From Aphelenchoides besseyi (taxonomy: Eukaryota > Nematoda > Chromadorea > Rhabditida > Aphelenchoididae), in contig JAMPIQ010000002.1 of the NCBI GenBank assembly GCA_024699855.1, positions 17,422,001-17,486,000 of the forward strand: a stretch of 64,000 bases of DNA. The letters are read 5' to 3'. The notes beneath the pieces are model-generated. The model worked only from the letters and a program-made list of their open reading frames with translations. It was not told the DNA's origin and did no database searches. Of this stretch, positions 35,048-47,101 are shown piece by piece (within the stretch, counting starts at the first letter, position 1; every line of letters begins with the position of its first letter). The translations under genes were made by a program, and so were the position numbers.

Positions 35048-36417
35048 GATCAAGTAAATTTATTTCAAAGGTTGTGTTCATATTTTTGTGATTTATAGGA
35101 TTAAAAAATTCGCAGTTGTAGTGCAATGCTATCTCATTCAAATTTCATATTCAAAAATTGATTGATATTCGAGTTGACCGAAGACATTCCTCCTCTTGGT
35201 GGTACCTATCATGACACAACACGTCGGGTCCTCTGGAGTTTCGCGCATAAGAGATGTGCTTCGGGAGACTTCTGTTGTACCAGCTGGCAGAAGTCTGTGA
35301 GCATTGCGCAACACGATTCTATCAGGGAACAAGATGAGGCTTTTACTTTTTTCTTTCTTCAAAATACAACAAACAATCATCGTTGGTGATAAATTGAAAT
35401 CTAAGATGAGCGAACAAAGTATAGTACAGCCTAAGAAATCATATAAAAACCGAAACTTTCCGAACGTTTATCCCAAAGAGCAGATTACCACTCACAATTA
35501 TAAATCGAACGTTATTCAGTGGACGGACATTTGAATCGAGAGTCTATTGTCATTCAAATTGGGCTTTGACAACCTTAAAATGACCAGCGGTGCCGGTTAA
35601 TTGCTCTACGAACATCACTGCGGGTGGTCGACTACCGCATTTAGAAAACGAAATTGTGCTTGTGTGTTCACTGAAATTGCAGTTTTCAAGCCAACAGATG
35701 AGTACCATTCGACTTATATCTTAGAGGTTAACCATTAATGAAGAGGTAAATTTCTGTGTCTTGTATAGCATCAAAATACAATGCAATTTCTTCTTATTGA
35801 ATCGTATAGCAAAAACATTTTTTGTACAGTTGATATAATTTTCTCGTTGTGCATCAAAGCTCGTACGAGTGCCATTATTTGGTGGTTTGCTTGTCTGTGG
35901 TATGTCAATTGGCAGCTCAGATCCGCGACCATTTCGCTCAATGGACAGCCAACTCCTGTGGGGGCGTTGAACAGTCAACGACCAGGACGGCATAAAACCG
36001 TCTTCGGAGCACGGCTATCATTCTTCGGACGAGTCGTCCGTATCAACTAGTGAGTCCGAAAAGGACTTCAGAATCTCGCTGCTTTGGCGCTTTTATCTCT
36101 CCGCCTTCATTGAATTTCATAATGGCTATTCGAACATAAGTCGCTCCATTGACGAAAAGCCAATGGTCACTTTTTAATGCGGGGGCTAAACGTCGTTGAT
36201 GAAGCGACAAACGGGAGGGTTTAGTCAAGGACCAAATCTCATTTTTTTGCTTTTCTGTTTCTGCTATACGATCCAATTGACTGCTATCCGATAGTGTTTC
36301 CTTTTGTCAACTAGTAATCGAAATCATTCAACTCAGCAATTAGTTAGCCAAAATTATGGTCAACCTTTCATTTGAAGGAGCAACGTGGCCTTGATTCGTC
36401 CTTTCAAGTGATGCTGC
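35048..36417. other. Intergenic region upstream of the degenerin gene
   Basis: No supported gene. It contains copy 2 of the direct repeat. The open frames at 35138-35380 and 35781-36276 have no recognisable content. The 3' part presumably carries the degenerin promoter (inference). Confidence 0.45.
35447..35535. repeat. Direct repeat copy 2
   Basis: Second copy of 32969-33060, same orientation, roughly 85 percent identical by eye with a few substitutions and one single-base gap. Read on the minus strand it keeps the equivalent C-terminal codons (RFKCPSTE then stop versus FRCPFNE then stop), so it looks like the end of a duplicated gene. Confidence 0.8.
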
Positions 36418-39399
36418 ATGGGCTCAACAATGTCAAAACGGCCGTCGTCGACTCACGGCGAAAGCGTCTCTTCATCGTCGACGGTCATCAGTGCTGCTTC
36501 ATCGACACGCGCCAATCCGACAGTCGATGCTCTACCAACAAAACGCAAATTGGAATCAATGGGCTCAACAAACAGCAGTATCAACAGTGCACCGCCGGCT
36601 CTACTTCCACGCAGCAGTATGACGCGTCCATCAGTAACTTCCGGTCGATCTCTTCGCATTCAATTGCCGGTTGTACGGGATCAGAACGACGGCCTTATGG
36701 TTCCTCCGTATGTCGACAACGAAGAGCTTTCAAAGATTCGTTTTTATCGCACCTCACGTCGATCCAATCGCTCAAATCGTTTGTCGCGTTATTCCGAAGG
36801 TCCACAACCGTATCATTCGATCAAAGACGTTTTGGTCGATTTCTGTGCTCGAACCAGCAGTCACGGCATTCCAATGATTGGTTTGTTTGCCATAATTTAA
36901 TTACAATAACTGGTTTATTAATTAGGTACTCACTCCTTCTTTGGACCTTATCTTTGGTCCTGTATCACGTCGATTATGTTCATTATCTTTTGCACACAAA
37001 CCTATTTAACAATGTACGATTATTTGACCTATCGAACGATCATTGAAATGCAATTGAAATTTGATCCAGGTAATCAAACTTATACAGTCAACTTGTAATG
37101 ACCTATTTTAGCGTAAGAACATCGTTCTCTGCGATTGTTTTGTAATTTGAGTATAAATTTCCAGACCTTTTCCAGCGGCTACGTTGTGTAATTTAAACGC
37201 GTTCAAATCGAGTGAATTACGCAAATTCGAAGAATTTGAGCAGGGAGTAAGATCCACATTCCATCGATCTGGTCAATTGTACTTTGCAGTTTCAACTTTA
37301 CGAACGCGCTGTTTCAGTTCACGCCAACAACTCGGACGTCGTTCTATCGAGAAAGAAACGTCACGTCACATATCAGCCGGTTTGTATGAAGTTCTTGTTC
37401 GTCAGTCTTCGTTACAGGTTTATGTCAAATGCGTGTGCAATTCGATTGATGACCAATGTGTTCCACAACGTAATCCATTGGAGGTAAATTCACTTGTGTC
37501 CTCTTCGACTTCAATACTTATTTCAGACGAACATTTCGATTTGTATTTGTTACGAAGATGCACAAACTGGAAACATTTGGCCGTGTTATCCGGTGTCCGT
37601 TTGGACCGCCAAAACTTGCTTTCATTGCTCGAGTTCACAAACCTGCGACGATCCGGACAAACCGAACATCACGTCGCTGTTGACCGAACCGTCGCCTCAA
37701 GCCTGTATTTGTCAATCCGTTTCCCATTACTGTATGATCAAAGAGGAAGATGAAGAAGTGAAGTGGTGGAATCCGGACAAATATCGAGTCTTTCCTGCCA
37801 CTGAGCCTCCAACACCATCACCAGAAATCAACGACGTTTTTGGTGCTATATCGGTAGGATCGAGTTGTTCGCTTACAAGAAGGGTTGCAGGAAATTAAGG
37901 GACTTGGCGCGATTACGATCAAAGCCAAAGAGAATTTGATTTTTATGGTCGCTACAATGCCGCGAGAAGTGCGTAAGAACTTATCGTATACTCTTAACGA
38001 GTTCGTTCTTCGCTGCTCATTCAACAGCGAGGATTGTGATATCGAAAGGTATGAAGGACTTGATTAGTTCATTTAAGTCATTTTTTAGGGACTTTCAATT
38101 GCACATGGTGAATTTGTTGACTCTGATGTTTATTCTAAAAGTTTAGGACCCTGAGTTCGGCAACTGTTTTACGTTCAATTTTAACGATTCCGTTGAACTG
38201 AAGAATAGTCGTGCTGGACCAATGTATGGCTTACGTTTGCTTTTAAACGTGAATCAAAGCGACTATCTTCCAACCACCGAAGCTGCTGGAATACGTTTGG
38301 TTGTTCACGAACAAGATCAAGAACCTTTTCCGGATACATTCGGCTATTCGGCGCCCACCGGATTTGTTTCGAGTTTTGGATTGAAAACAGTTAGGTGTTA
38401 AAATAATGCGTTCGAATACGTGTGTTGTTTAGAAAGTGTTACAACGCTTGAACGAACCTTATGGTCACTGCTCAGACACTTTTCGACCGGAGAATTACAT
38501 CTATGCTGAACACTATTCGCCGGAGGGTTGCTACCGAAATTGTTTCCAACAAATCATTCTCGAACGATGTCATTGCGGTGATCCGCGTTTCCCTCTTCCC
38601 ACCGAAAACGATAAACCCTGTGATGTTCGGAATTCGAAAGAGCGACTTTGTCTAATGAATCAAACGAGTGTACTTGGCGGTTTTCATCATCTCACTCACG
38701 ATTGCAAATGCGTTCAGCCATGCACGGAGAACGTGTTCGAAACCGCGTACTCGGCAGCCGCATGGCCGGCTCTAAATTTCAATATCGGAGCGGATTGTGA
38801 GACCATTTTGGATATTGAAAACGACAGCAAAGCGTGTGCTGAATACTACCGGTTAGATTTTATGCCGTAAATTCTCATATTGAAGTCGATTACAGGTTGA
38901 ATACCGCGTACATTGAGATTTTCTACGAACAACTTAACTACGAAACGCTTAAAGAAACTCCCGGTTATACGGTAAATTCGGTCTTCAAGTCTCGTTAATC
39001 CAATTTCAGCTCGTAAACTTGTTTTCCGATCTCGGCGGTAACATTGGACTTTGTATTGGATTTTCGTTGATAACATTTGCCGAAGTTGTTGAGCTACTGT
39101 TTGAGATGTGTTGTTACGCCGTCAAAAAACCTCACGATTACATCATGCGACGACGCCGTCAACGCCAAAAACGTCTACAAGATGAATGTGAACTTGAATC
39201 CTATCTCAACAACACTCCTCAACATCAACACTACAAATCTGATCTTCACACGAGTCCGAAACCCTCCATACTGCATCACTACGGCGAACTGTATCGCGGC
39301 AATAAGCCCCGTTTTCGACATACCAACACCTACAAAAATGACTTCAATTCGTCCGATGTGCAATTACTTAACAGTCGAGAGTCATCCATTGACAAATGA
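36418..39399 (+). CDS. DEG/ENaC cation channel, degenerin type
   Basis: Amiloride-sensitive, trimeric Na+ channel family; nematode members act in touch, proprioception and acid sensing. The N-terminus is Ser-rich ([15 protein letters not shown]), then the gating region SHGIPMIG and TM1 ([20 protein letters not shown]). After TM1 come [16 protein letters not shown], a basic LSRKKRH site near 37345, and the Cys-rich domain ([34 protein letters not shown]). Then follow [56 protein letters not shown] and a palm segment [15 protein letters not shown]. The pre-TM2 'deg' position is Gly in ETPGYT (Ala in MEC-4), and TM2 is [20 protein letters not shown] with the GxS-type filter GFS. The basic C-tail ends SRESSIDK. 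The order matches MEC-4/DEG-1/UNC-8, so no single orthologue is named. About ten exons; some edges in the Cys-rich part are unresolved. Confidence 0.92.
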
Positions 39400-39946
39400 T
39401 CGTGTGGACAAAAGATGGTTTATTCATATTGACCGTTTGTCGTTCTTTCACGTAATATAAATTTGTAAGGGTAAAAATTTTCGAGAGTAAATTTTTTGGT
39501 CAAATTCGTATGATTTCTGAGCAATTGAGAGCGAATAACCGAGAGATTGGAATTGAACGGGAGGTTCGTTCGACTTTCAATGAATGAATAATTGTAATTC
39601 GTTCGTCAGATATGAAGTGCGTATAGAGAAAATAAGTTAAATGATGAAACAACAGCTCAGTGCTTATCGAACGTTTACGCGTAGATTATGATTTCGAAAG
39701 TTGGCCAAAAGGTGGAGCTGAGGAATCAGAGCGGAGTTCGAAGGAGTGAAAGATAGAAATTTTCGACTGTTTTTGAGCATTCGTAGAGCCCGTAATGGTT
39801 GGATTAGAAGCAAGAAATGACTGAAATACTGTGAAACATAATGAACTAATCGATCCTATTAAAGAGAGTGCTTGAGCAAAATGGTTAGGTCGAAATAGAA
39901 GGTCGTGTGTTCAACCAAACGCAGCTTGGAATGCACAAGTTTGCCA
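39400..39946. other. Convergent gap between degenerin and Egalitarian genes
   Basis: About 550 bp between two 3' ends. UTR-like sequence; no gene or RNA seen. Confidence 0.55.
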
Positions 39947-41905
39947 TCAAGTTTCGTAATAGACTTGTAGAACAGTGATCTCGCCAGTCGAAAACGTTTG
40001 AGTGCTCGTATCCACCATTTTCGGTTTGTTTCCGGGCCAGTTGCCGGGCGACGAGTGTTGTTTGATTAAACGACCATTACCGTGTGGTGATGTTGTGCCA
40101 CCGGCGTGTTGCGACGAATTCGAAGTGGTCGAGGATTGACGTCGAGCTGGTGGACGGTAGATATTTGATGGATAGTCAAAGTTGTGTGACGATCCGTTCG
40201 ATGTGACAGTCGGGACGGCAAGATTGCCCGTTGATGGTGGTCGTGAAGGCAATGGGATCGATGCTTCCGCACACTTCTCTTCGAACAATCGTCTACAAGA
40301 GTCCGGAAGTTGTGAGTTCAATAAACGATACAGCGCCGTAACGATGCAGTGACATTCTTCGGCAGTTGCAAGCAAAATCTCGTCGCTAATTGGTCGAGTA
40401 CTCCAACTGAAAAACGTTCATATCATCAAAAATGTTTAAATTCGAATACTCACTTTGGACATTGAGAAAGTTTTCGTGGTGTAACGTCACTGTTCATCAA
40501 CGATTGCGGATAATAAACTCGTTGCAAGTTGATGAAACTTATGGCACGTAGTTCAGCTAATGGTTTGCTTAGTTTCTCGTGTTGAATGATCGTATGAGCA
40601 ATTTGAGTGTCGAACACCCGCTTCATGATCAGGTTGTAACGATTGGCGAGCAGCGAAGATACTCGTTTCACATCGTGTATCACCTTCAACGCGTCCGACG
40701 ACTCGAGCAACTCCTTCAAACCGCTTTCCATCAATACAACATCCGAATGTGCAAGATCAAAGACGGCAATTCGACTTGTACTTGCAATAATGATCATAGA
40801 AATGAACTCTTCGGCATTTGTGCCGCCGAGTTGAACGGTCTTGAAATCGAGACCGAGAAAGCGATCGTTTTGACTGTTGAGATCATTTCGAAGATTCGCC
40901 ACAATATCGCAAGCAGTACGCAACGAGCTAATCAAATGCACACGGTGCAGGTTCTCTCGACTCAACGGAAAAAGTACGTTGTTGTTATCGGACGACGAAT
41001 CGGCACTTGTAGTCGAACGTCCACTTTCGGACTCGCCATCTTCGGGTTTCAATTTGACCAACGAAACTTTGTTTGAGCGAATGAAGAAGATGCTGCGATT
41101 TAGTTTCAGAAATTGCAGTAGTTCTTTCGGATTGGTTGCAACTTCTTGGCGTACCGAATGCGGGAATCGTTCACAGAAACGTCGATAAAAGTTCTCCAAC
41201 GGAATGGGAACATCGTCATTCTAAAAGCTAGGAATTAAAACAAAATGAAAATACTTACTGTCTCCAAAACGCCTTTCAGAAAATCAACAGCCGCTTGTTT
41301 TGCTTTCACACCAACCAACGGTTTTCCTTCGTCGTCCAATTCCACGGCTTCTTCGCTCGGCTCGGGCATATTCTTAAGACGCACTCGATCGCCATCAACA
41401 ATGAAATGTTCAGTTTGTGATTGAAGAAAATCGCAGAACTCTTTCAAATGACGTCCGGACACAAGTCGAACTTCTGGAGCTGCCTGTGAGCGATGTCCCA
41501 AAAGACTTTTGATCTAAACATACCAACGAATAACAATAATAGCGAAAATCAACTGACCTGTAATTCGGGACCAAATTTCTGGAGTTTTCCTTCGAAAAAT
41601 GCGACCGCTTCTCGCTCGTAGTCTCGTTGTCTGCCCATTCCCGGCATCTTCATCAAATGATTCTTTCCGTCCATTTCCCCGAATCCACGCAACATAACAT
41701 GCTCGCTGTCCACGGAGAACAGTGATGGATAGGAAGCAAGAAACTCGGTAAGACCTTCTTGAGTTGTGCCAACCGCATCGCGCATCTCCTGCGTGAAACC
41801 GCGAGCACCGAACTGGCAGCTAAGATCGTGAATCGTTCGGCGACCATTCTTTTGCATAAGATGATCCATAAAAAACAATAATGCCATATTCTTGGCTTCG
41901 TCCAT
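39947..41905 (-). CDS. egal-1: Egalitarian homologue (RNase D-like fold, dynein adaptor)
   Basis: Drosophila Egalitarian links mRNA cargo to Bicaudal-D and dynein; nematodes have one homologue. The start is MDEAKNMALLFFMDHLM at 41905; a splice acceptor just upstream (41951-41955) implies a 5' exon. N-terminal blocks: HDLSCQFGARGFTQEMRDA, then repeated winged-helix-like segments (EFLASYPSLFSVDSEHV; KEFCDFLQSQTEHFIVDGDRV; LLQFLKLNRSIFFIRSNKV). The exonuclease-like domain lies at about 40366-40870 (FLGLDFKTVQLGGTN, KVIHDVKRVSSLL, RVFDTQIAHTII). The tail is Ser/Pro/Asn-rich and ends DTSTQTFSTGEITVLQVYYET, which contains a dynein light chain LC8-type TQT motif. The DEDD catalytic residues are replaced (see findings). 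The stop is at 39947. Shorter than fly Egl, with a much shorter linker between the exonuclease-like domain and the tail. Confidence 0.88.
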
Positions 41906-43221
41906 TGCGGAAACCGGCGACGTTTGACTTATGGCGCTTTCAGCCCGCACCTGAAACTGGGCAACAGATTGAACAGATTGATTGGAGAAGAGTGGAAAAG
42001 ACGTAAAGGAGGCTGCTCGCAGCTAACGCATTTCCGTCGCTCTTTTTTCCCGACGAAAAGCAACCGGTGAGTGTGGAACCGCAAATCGATAGGCTGATCG
42101 GGCGCAACGTTGTAGTGTTGGGGAGGAGAGATGAATGGCGTTTTCTTAAGCGTGTATGTTTTGCCTCCGTCTCACACTTCGTAAGACTTTGCGCACACTC
42201 TTCTATTGTTGTTGTTTTTTTCTTCTTGTAACCCCGCCGAGTAACGTTCCAATTCAACGGTCGACTCTCGTTTCGCATACAAACGAGAGCTCACAAGAGA
42301 GAGAGCGATCATCAATGCAACTGTTGATTCAGACTCAGCTTACAAGACTAAGACAAACTTTTCACAGGGCTTACCAATTGTTGCCAATCCGAAATCATTA
42401 TGCTGCTGATTAAGTAAGCGAACTAAACAAGCGAATCGAAGATCTAAAGTTTGGAAGCTACAGATGTTCACACAAAACTTGATAACCAGACCGAAAAGAA
42501 CTGAACGAGTTGAAAGAGCGAAACCCAATGCTCATGGGGTTTTACATAAACCGATCATTCTGTTTAATACCATAGCCCAAAAACAACGAATTTCGTCTGC
42601 TTGTTTAAGGATTTGATAGTAAAATCGAGGCAACTTGGAATGCCGTTTTCCTTACATCGAATTTGATGAGTTTCATTAGTGACTCTGTCGAAATCTTGTT
42701 GTCAAAATTTGTTGTTATGTTGATATCTTGGAGTGTGAATTCAAATGGCTCGCAACCGTTTTGAATTCCAACCAACACGTCAGCAAGCTTATGAATATTC
42801 ACCAGAAAAAAGTTCGAAGGCTTTGACGCCGTCGTTTTGGTCTCCAAAATAGCGAATGTTGGAAGACGAATAGCGGATGCTCCGAAATTACGTTTGTGAC
42901 CTCTGGTGCTCAAAATTTAATGTGATCAAACATGTTCCATGCATACGTTAAGTCACTACATCACTTTTTGTCAACTCGCGATGCACGATGTTTGTGGTGC
43001 GTAATATCGCATACGACCACTTATTCACATGAGGTCATCAAAGAAGTTGCTGAAATTCTAATGACCACCATCATCTACATAAAAGATTGAAAGCAATCGC
43101 TGTACTTTGACACTCAAAACATTATTTGCATACAAATATTACAGCAACGGAGATTAAGTCCGAGATCAAAACAATAAATTGACGGAATGAAGCGAACCGA
43201 GATCACGTTCTTTTCTGTTGA
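41906..43221. other. Region between egal-1 and the neuropeptide gene
   Basis: Presumed 5' UTR exon and promoter of egal-1 near 41950-42300. The minus-strand frame at 42605-42913 is open but has no recognisable features. No RNA gene seen. Confidence 0.45.
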
Positions 43222-43653
43222 TTACTTGCGTCTGGGATGATAGACAATGTCGTTATTCCTGTTATCGTAGCTTAGCATGCACTGTACCGGACTAGAATGT
43301 TTTCATGCAAAGTTCAACTGTTTGTAACGTACCTGAAGAAGCAATTGCGATCGTACTTTTTGTCCCGTCGAACCGGATAATTTCGTGCAATGGGATTGAA
43401 GTAGAATAGTCGGTAAACAGTGTCGGAAGTCGGGGCTAAGTCTTCGTTTCTAAAATTTTAATATCAGAAAACATCTCAAACGTATCGTCTGGCCATTGCG
43501 TTGCCTAAGGTCATAAGACATCACTTACCCAACGTCATAGACGAACGGCGCTGGTGCAGCGGTTGTAGGGCGAACACAAAGCACGAAGGCGAGGAGCACA
43601 AATATCGAGTTTTGCAACAGCTCGAAAAATGTGGAACGACTTATGCCAAACAT
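43222..43653 (-). CDS. Allatostatin-C/somatostatin-like neuropeptide precursor
   Basis: Secreted preprohormone, recovered only by splicing three minus-strand exons: 43529-43653, 43333-43449 and 43222-43291, with GT-AG introns of 79 and 41 bp and phases that match exactly (312 coding bases, 103 residues). Residues about 1-32 are a signal peptide (MFGISRSTFFELLQ, hydrophobic core SIFVLLAFVLCV, cleavage near TTAAPAP). The only two Cys after the signal peptide form CFFSPVQC, the C-x6-C ring of allatostatin C (C-[YF]-F-[NS]-P-x-x-C). The ring is preceded by dibasic processing sites (PVRRDKKYDRN) and the precursor ends HPRRK, so a single C-terminal cyclic peptide is expected. No Gly amidation donor is seen. 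A second stretch, YRLFYFNPIARN, lies upstream of the ring without cysteines. A strong prediction by motif and architecture; orthology needs a database search. Confidence 0.85.
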
Positions 43654-46600
43654 ACTGAGCGATAGTGGGTGAACCTGAAAACATTCGACTTTAAATCTTC
43701 ACTCGAGAACTCGCGTTTCGAACGACTCGTAGTCAAAGGAAATGCAAATCAGAAAGTCAAAGACGGTCGCTAGAGTTCTCGCCCACATTTCCAAAATGGC
43801 ACATATTGGTATGAATTTGGAAGTTCCGCCTAAAGTTTAGCTTCTACCTTGCAGATATGATTAAAAATTTATTGGTCGACGAAATTAGCATTCAAAAGTT
43901 AAGTGCACATTTGCACTTATGCTAAAGAATTGATTTCGAATTCGAAATCAATTGGACTTGAATTCGCAAAATGGCTTCCGAGTCGAATGTACTTTCGGAA
44001 TTTGAAACACGACAAAAATTCCACGACTAACCGACTGGCGGAGGAAACGTCAAGAGAGTTATATACTCGTTTGTCCAATTGAATAATCAAAATCGAGCAG
44101 CGTATCGAAGCATGAAATGTTCGACTATGGAAGCGTGGACATCACGTCAAAAACGATGTTCAAAGAGAGGTATTTCATACGAAGAGCATTTCGACTGAAT
44201 CGAATTGATTTCGTACGAATAGCGAATTTGGAAACTGTACTGTCCATGCTCTAATTGAAATAACATATGTGTTATTACTCTTTTTCGTCGAATCGACTGC
44301 ATCCGACAGGTTAAGCGACAAGAAGATCCGAGGGTTCGAAGTTCAAGTGACATTTTGCAACATCTGAAACCCAATGCTCACAAGACCAATGTTCTGCGCG
44401 TGTATTTGAGGGTAAACCAAGTCATCTCCAAATATAGTGACGACAATTCGAGCGACATATATACTCGTCACTTCAATCGGTGATGTTCGAGAACAAGCGC
44501 AAGTGACAGCGCGCTATTTTTAGCTTCTAAACTTAAAGACTCCCAACCAGCAACTACTGTATAATGTTTGACTTCAGGTTCAACTCACGTTATTATTTAA
44601 ATCTGCAGAAACGACGCAAAATCCGAGGATCTTTGCAAAACAAATTCAAAATGCTTGTCGAATGCCAAGTAAGAGAGAGGCTCTCGTGTGTTATCGACAG
44701 TATGTAAATAGAGAAGTTTTCGAATCCTCAACCCACTCGTTTTCAATCTGAACCATTGGGGCTTGTTTGTGGTGGAATAAATGAAAGATTAATAGAACGG
44801 GAGTATGGACCAATGCGGTGGAATCCACGTTGAATTATTCAGCCAAATGACCGATAAAGTTAAACGTGTGTGAACATCCCCAAATCGACGTGTTATGCAA
44901 ATTTGAAAGGAATAAAAGTGACAGGAATCGACCTTTTCATTTAGCTGCTCCCTCAACAAAAATGTTGTATGCCATTCAATACGGTGGACTAATTCATGTC
45001 ATATCTTCAACGAACCATATCCACCGACCACTCATTTCATTACGTGCGCTCCAACATTTCGTAGTTCGCATCAAAAACGAAACCATCAAGTTGATGTTAA
45101 CCATCGGCTATTTCGCAAATAATCCGACTATGAGTATGTTCCACGCTATTTCTAAGAGACCACGCCTTCAATTGTGCTCAACAAATCCAATCACGCCCAT
45201 ACGGTAGAGAGAAGGCAGTTGAAAGAACAAAGGCAGTTGTCAGCTGGGAAACATGACGTTTGAATGAACGGAGAAAACTTTTTGGAGAAAACAGCATAAT
45301 CCACTTATCAGTCAACCGTTAAACGTAGTTTCCACGAAACGAAAATAAACTGCGTGGTATTCGAGATCGTAAACCAGAAAACGATTCGGCAATTCGATTA
45401 TGTGACTAAACATTCAAAAGATCAATTAAAAGTTACTGTAACTTCTGTAACCCTCATGTTTTGACGTCTTCAAACAAAAACAACTTCTGCTCCAAAAACT
45501 ATCAGCCGATCGTTACAAAGACTTGAACAGACTTGTTTTCGAGCCGTTCAAGAGTCTAACAATTATGAGCCTCATTTTGATGCATTGGGAATAAGTACGA
45601 AGAGCACGAACGGCATACGATTTCACTTTCTTCTCTATTCTTAGCTACAATCTTTATTCTTTATAGCTTCCTTTTTTAAATTGGCTCCACTCCCATTACT
45701 TTTAATTCTTCGTAAAACCATGGGAATCTTTATTGTCGATGTAGTGAAAATTGGAAGTGGGCGACGAAATCGGAATGAAACAAAGACCAGGACTAAATGA
45801 AAGGTCTTCCGATTGTAACGGTTCCAACAATTCGCACGATTCTCGTTCCAGAAGTTGGCACCTGAGTTCCCCTGAATCTTCCCAGACACACGACCGAACA
45901 AACCAACGACTCTACGTAATTGACGTATTGATATTATGAGAACGTTTGGCTTCATTGTTTACGTGCTGTGTATTTTCATCAGCAACAAGTTCCCATCAAA
46001 CAAGCATGTAAACAATACTGTAGTCTGCAAAAGACAAAGATCATAAGCACAGGTTAATAATTGCAAATCGATTATAATCCTCACATCTATAAGCTCGAAA
46101 CATGATCTCGGACAGCTCATTTTGTATCAACATGTGTGTTTTGAATGAAGGAAAACCGTAAACTGATTGATCAGATTAAAAGTTCTATGTTTATTATAGT
46201 ATTAAGTCAACACATAGAAACACTTCGAAACGTCGGCCAACTCGACGGTTAACATCAATGTTTTTCAATTAAAGCGGACGATTTAAGTTGTCAGTCAAAA
46301 AAGTGAACCGACCGAGATCACTGTTAGTGTCAATTGGTCTCTGAATGCTCACTCTCGACGATCTCAAGCTTTTCACACAACCAATCCAACGAGTTTGTTG
46401 AGACGTTCGATCGCTCCAGCAAAGATGGCAACATCTCGTTCAGTTCATAATTCGGGGCTGGTGGTGAACACAAAGTTTTGTCGTCTTTTCGCGCCCTGCT
46501 GTTTTCTTGTCGTTGGTTCCGTATGAGAGAGAGCGAGCGAGGTTGTTGAATCGGCGAGATGGAGCAGAGAGATGTGGAAGAGAACTCGAAAAGCGAGCGC

Positions 46601-47101
46601 GTTGCTCCTCCGTTCTGCTTTTGGCTCTCCGGGACGTGTGCAGTAAAAGCATTAATGGGGAGCCTGATGGATGTGGCCTATCAGTTGTGATGCATACCGA
46701 TCGTTTCAAAACGTCTACCATATCACTCGCCATTCACGACTTACAATCTTCGCAGCTTCACATCCGAACAGGTTCACCATGAAATGTGGCAGTTTTTCGC
46801 GAATAAAAACAAAAACTCCCGTCAGTTTGGTTGCCGCTTTTTTCGTTCGCTCTTTTGTTTCTCCGCCGTTTCGTATATTAACATTTGGGGGTGATGAGCG
46901 GAAGTTTCTTTTCTCATTAAACGATGGCTTCAACATTCCGTGATTTCAAGTGCTTATTAACGTTGCTGAACGTCTTAATTGTCAGTTCCATTCGGATACC
47001 CTTCATTTATTCACGTGTTGTTATCAGCGAGAACGAATAGATTGTTAGTTGAATGCCTTTAAGATGCCAATGATCTGTTGATTGTGGCAATCTCAACCTG
47101 G
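43654..47101. other. 3.4-kb divergent intergenic region
   Basis: Lies between the divergent neuropeptide and nuclear coiled-coil genes. I see no coding sequence with family character; the open frames at 44866-45207, 45641-45955 and 46440-46782 are unconvincing. It presumably holds both promoters, and its size is unusual for this gene-dense window. Confidence 0.5.

Noticed and set aside
35138..35380. Minus-strand frame reading GTTEVSRSTSLMRETPEDP
   Set aside because: Slightly protein-like but no start, no splice partner and no homologue known; not enough to call a gene.
42605..42913. 102-codon minus-strand frame between egal-1 and the neuropeptide gene
   Set aside because: No motif, no splice partner; could be chance in A/T-rich DNA.
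44320..44345. ggttcgaagttc as a possible tRNA T-arm
   Set aside because: No matching acceptor stem, D-arm or anticodon arm around it.
44866..45955. Open frames in the 43.7-47.1 kb gap
   Set aside because: Composition like random sequence and no domain; left as intergenic.
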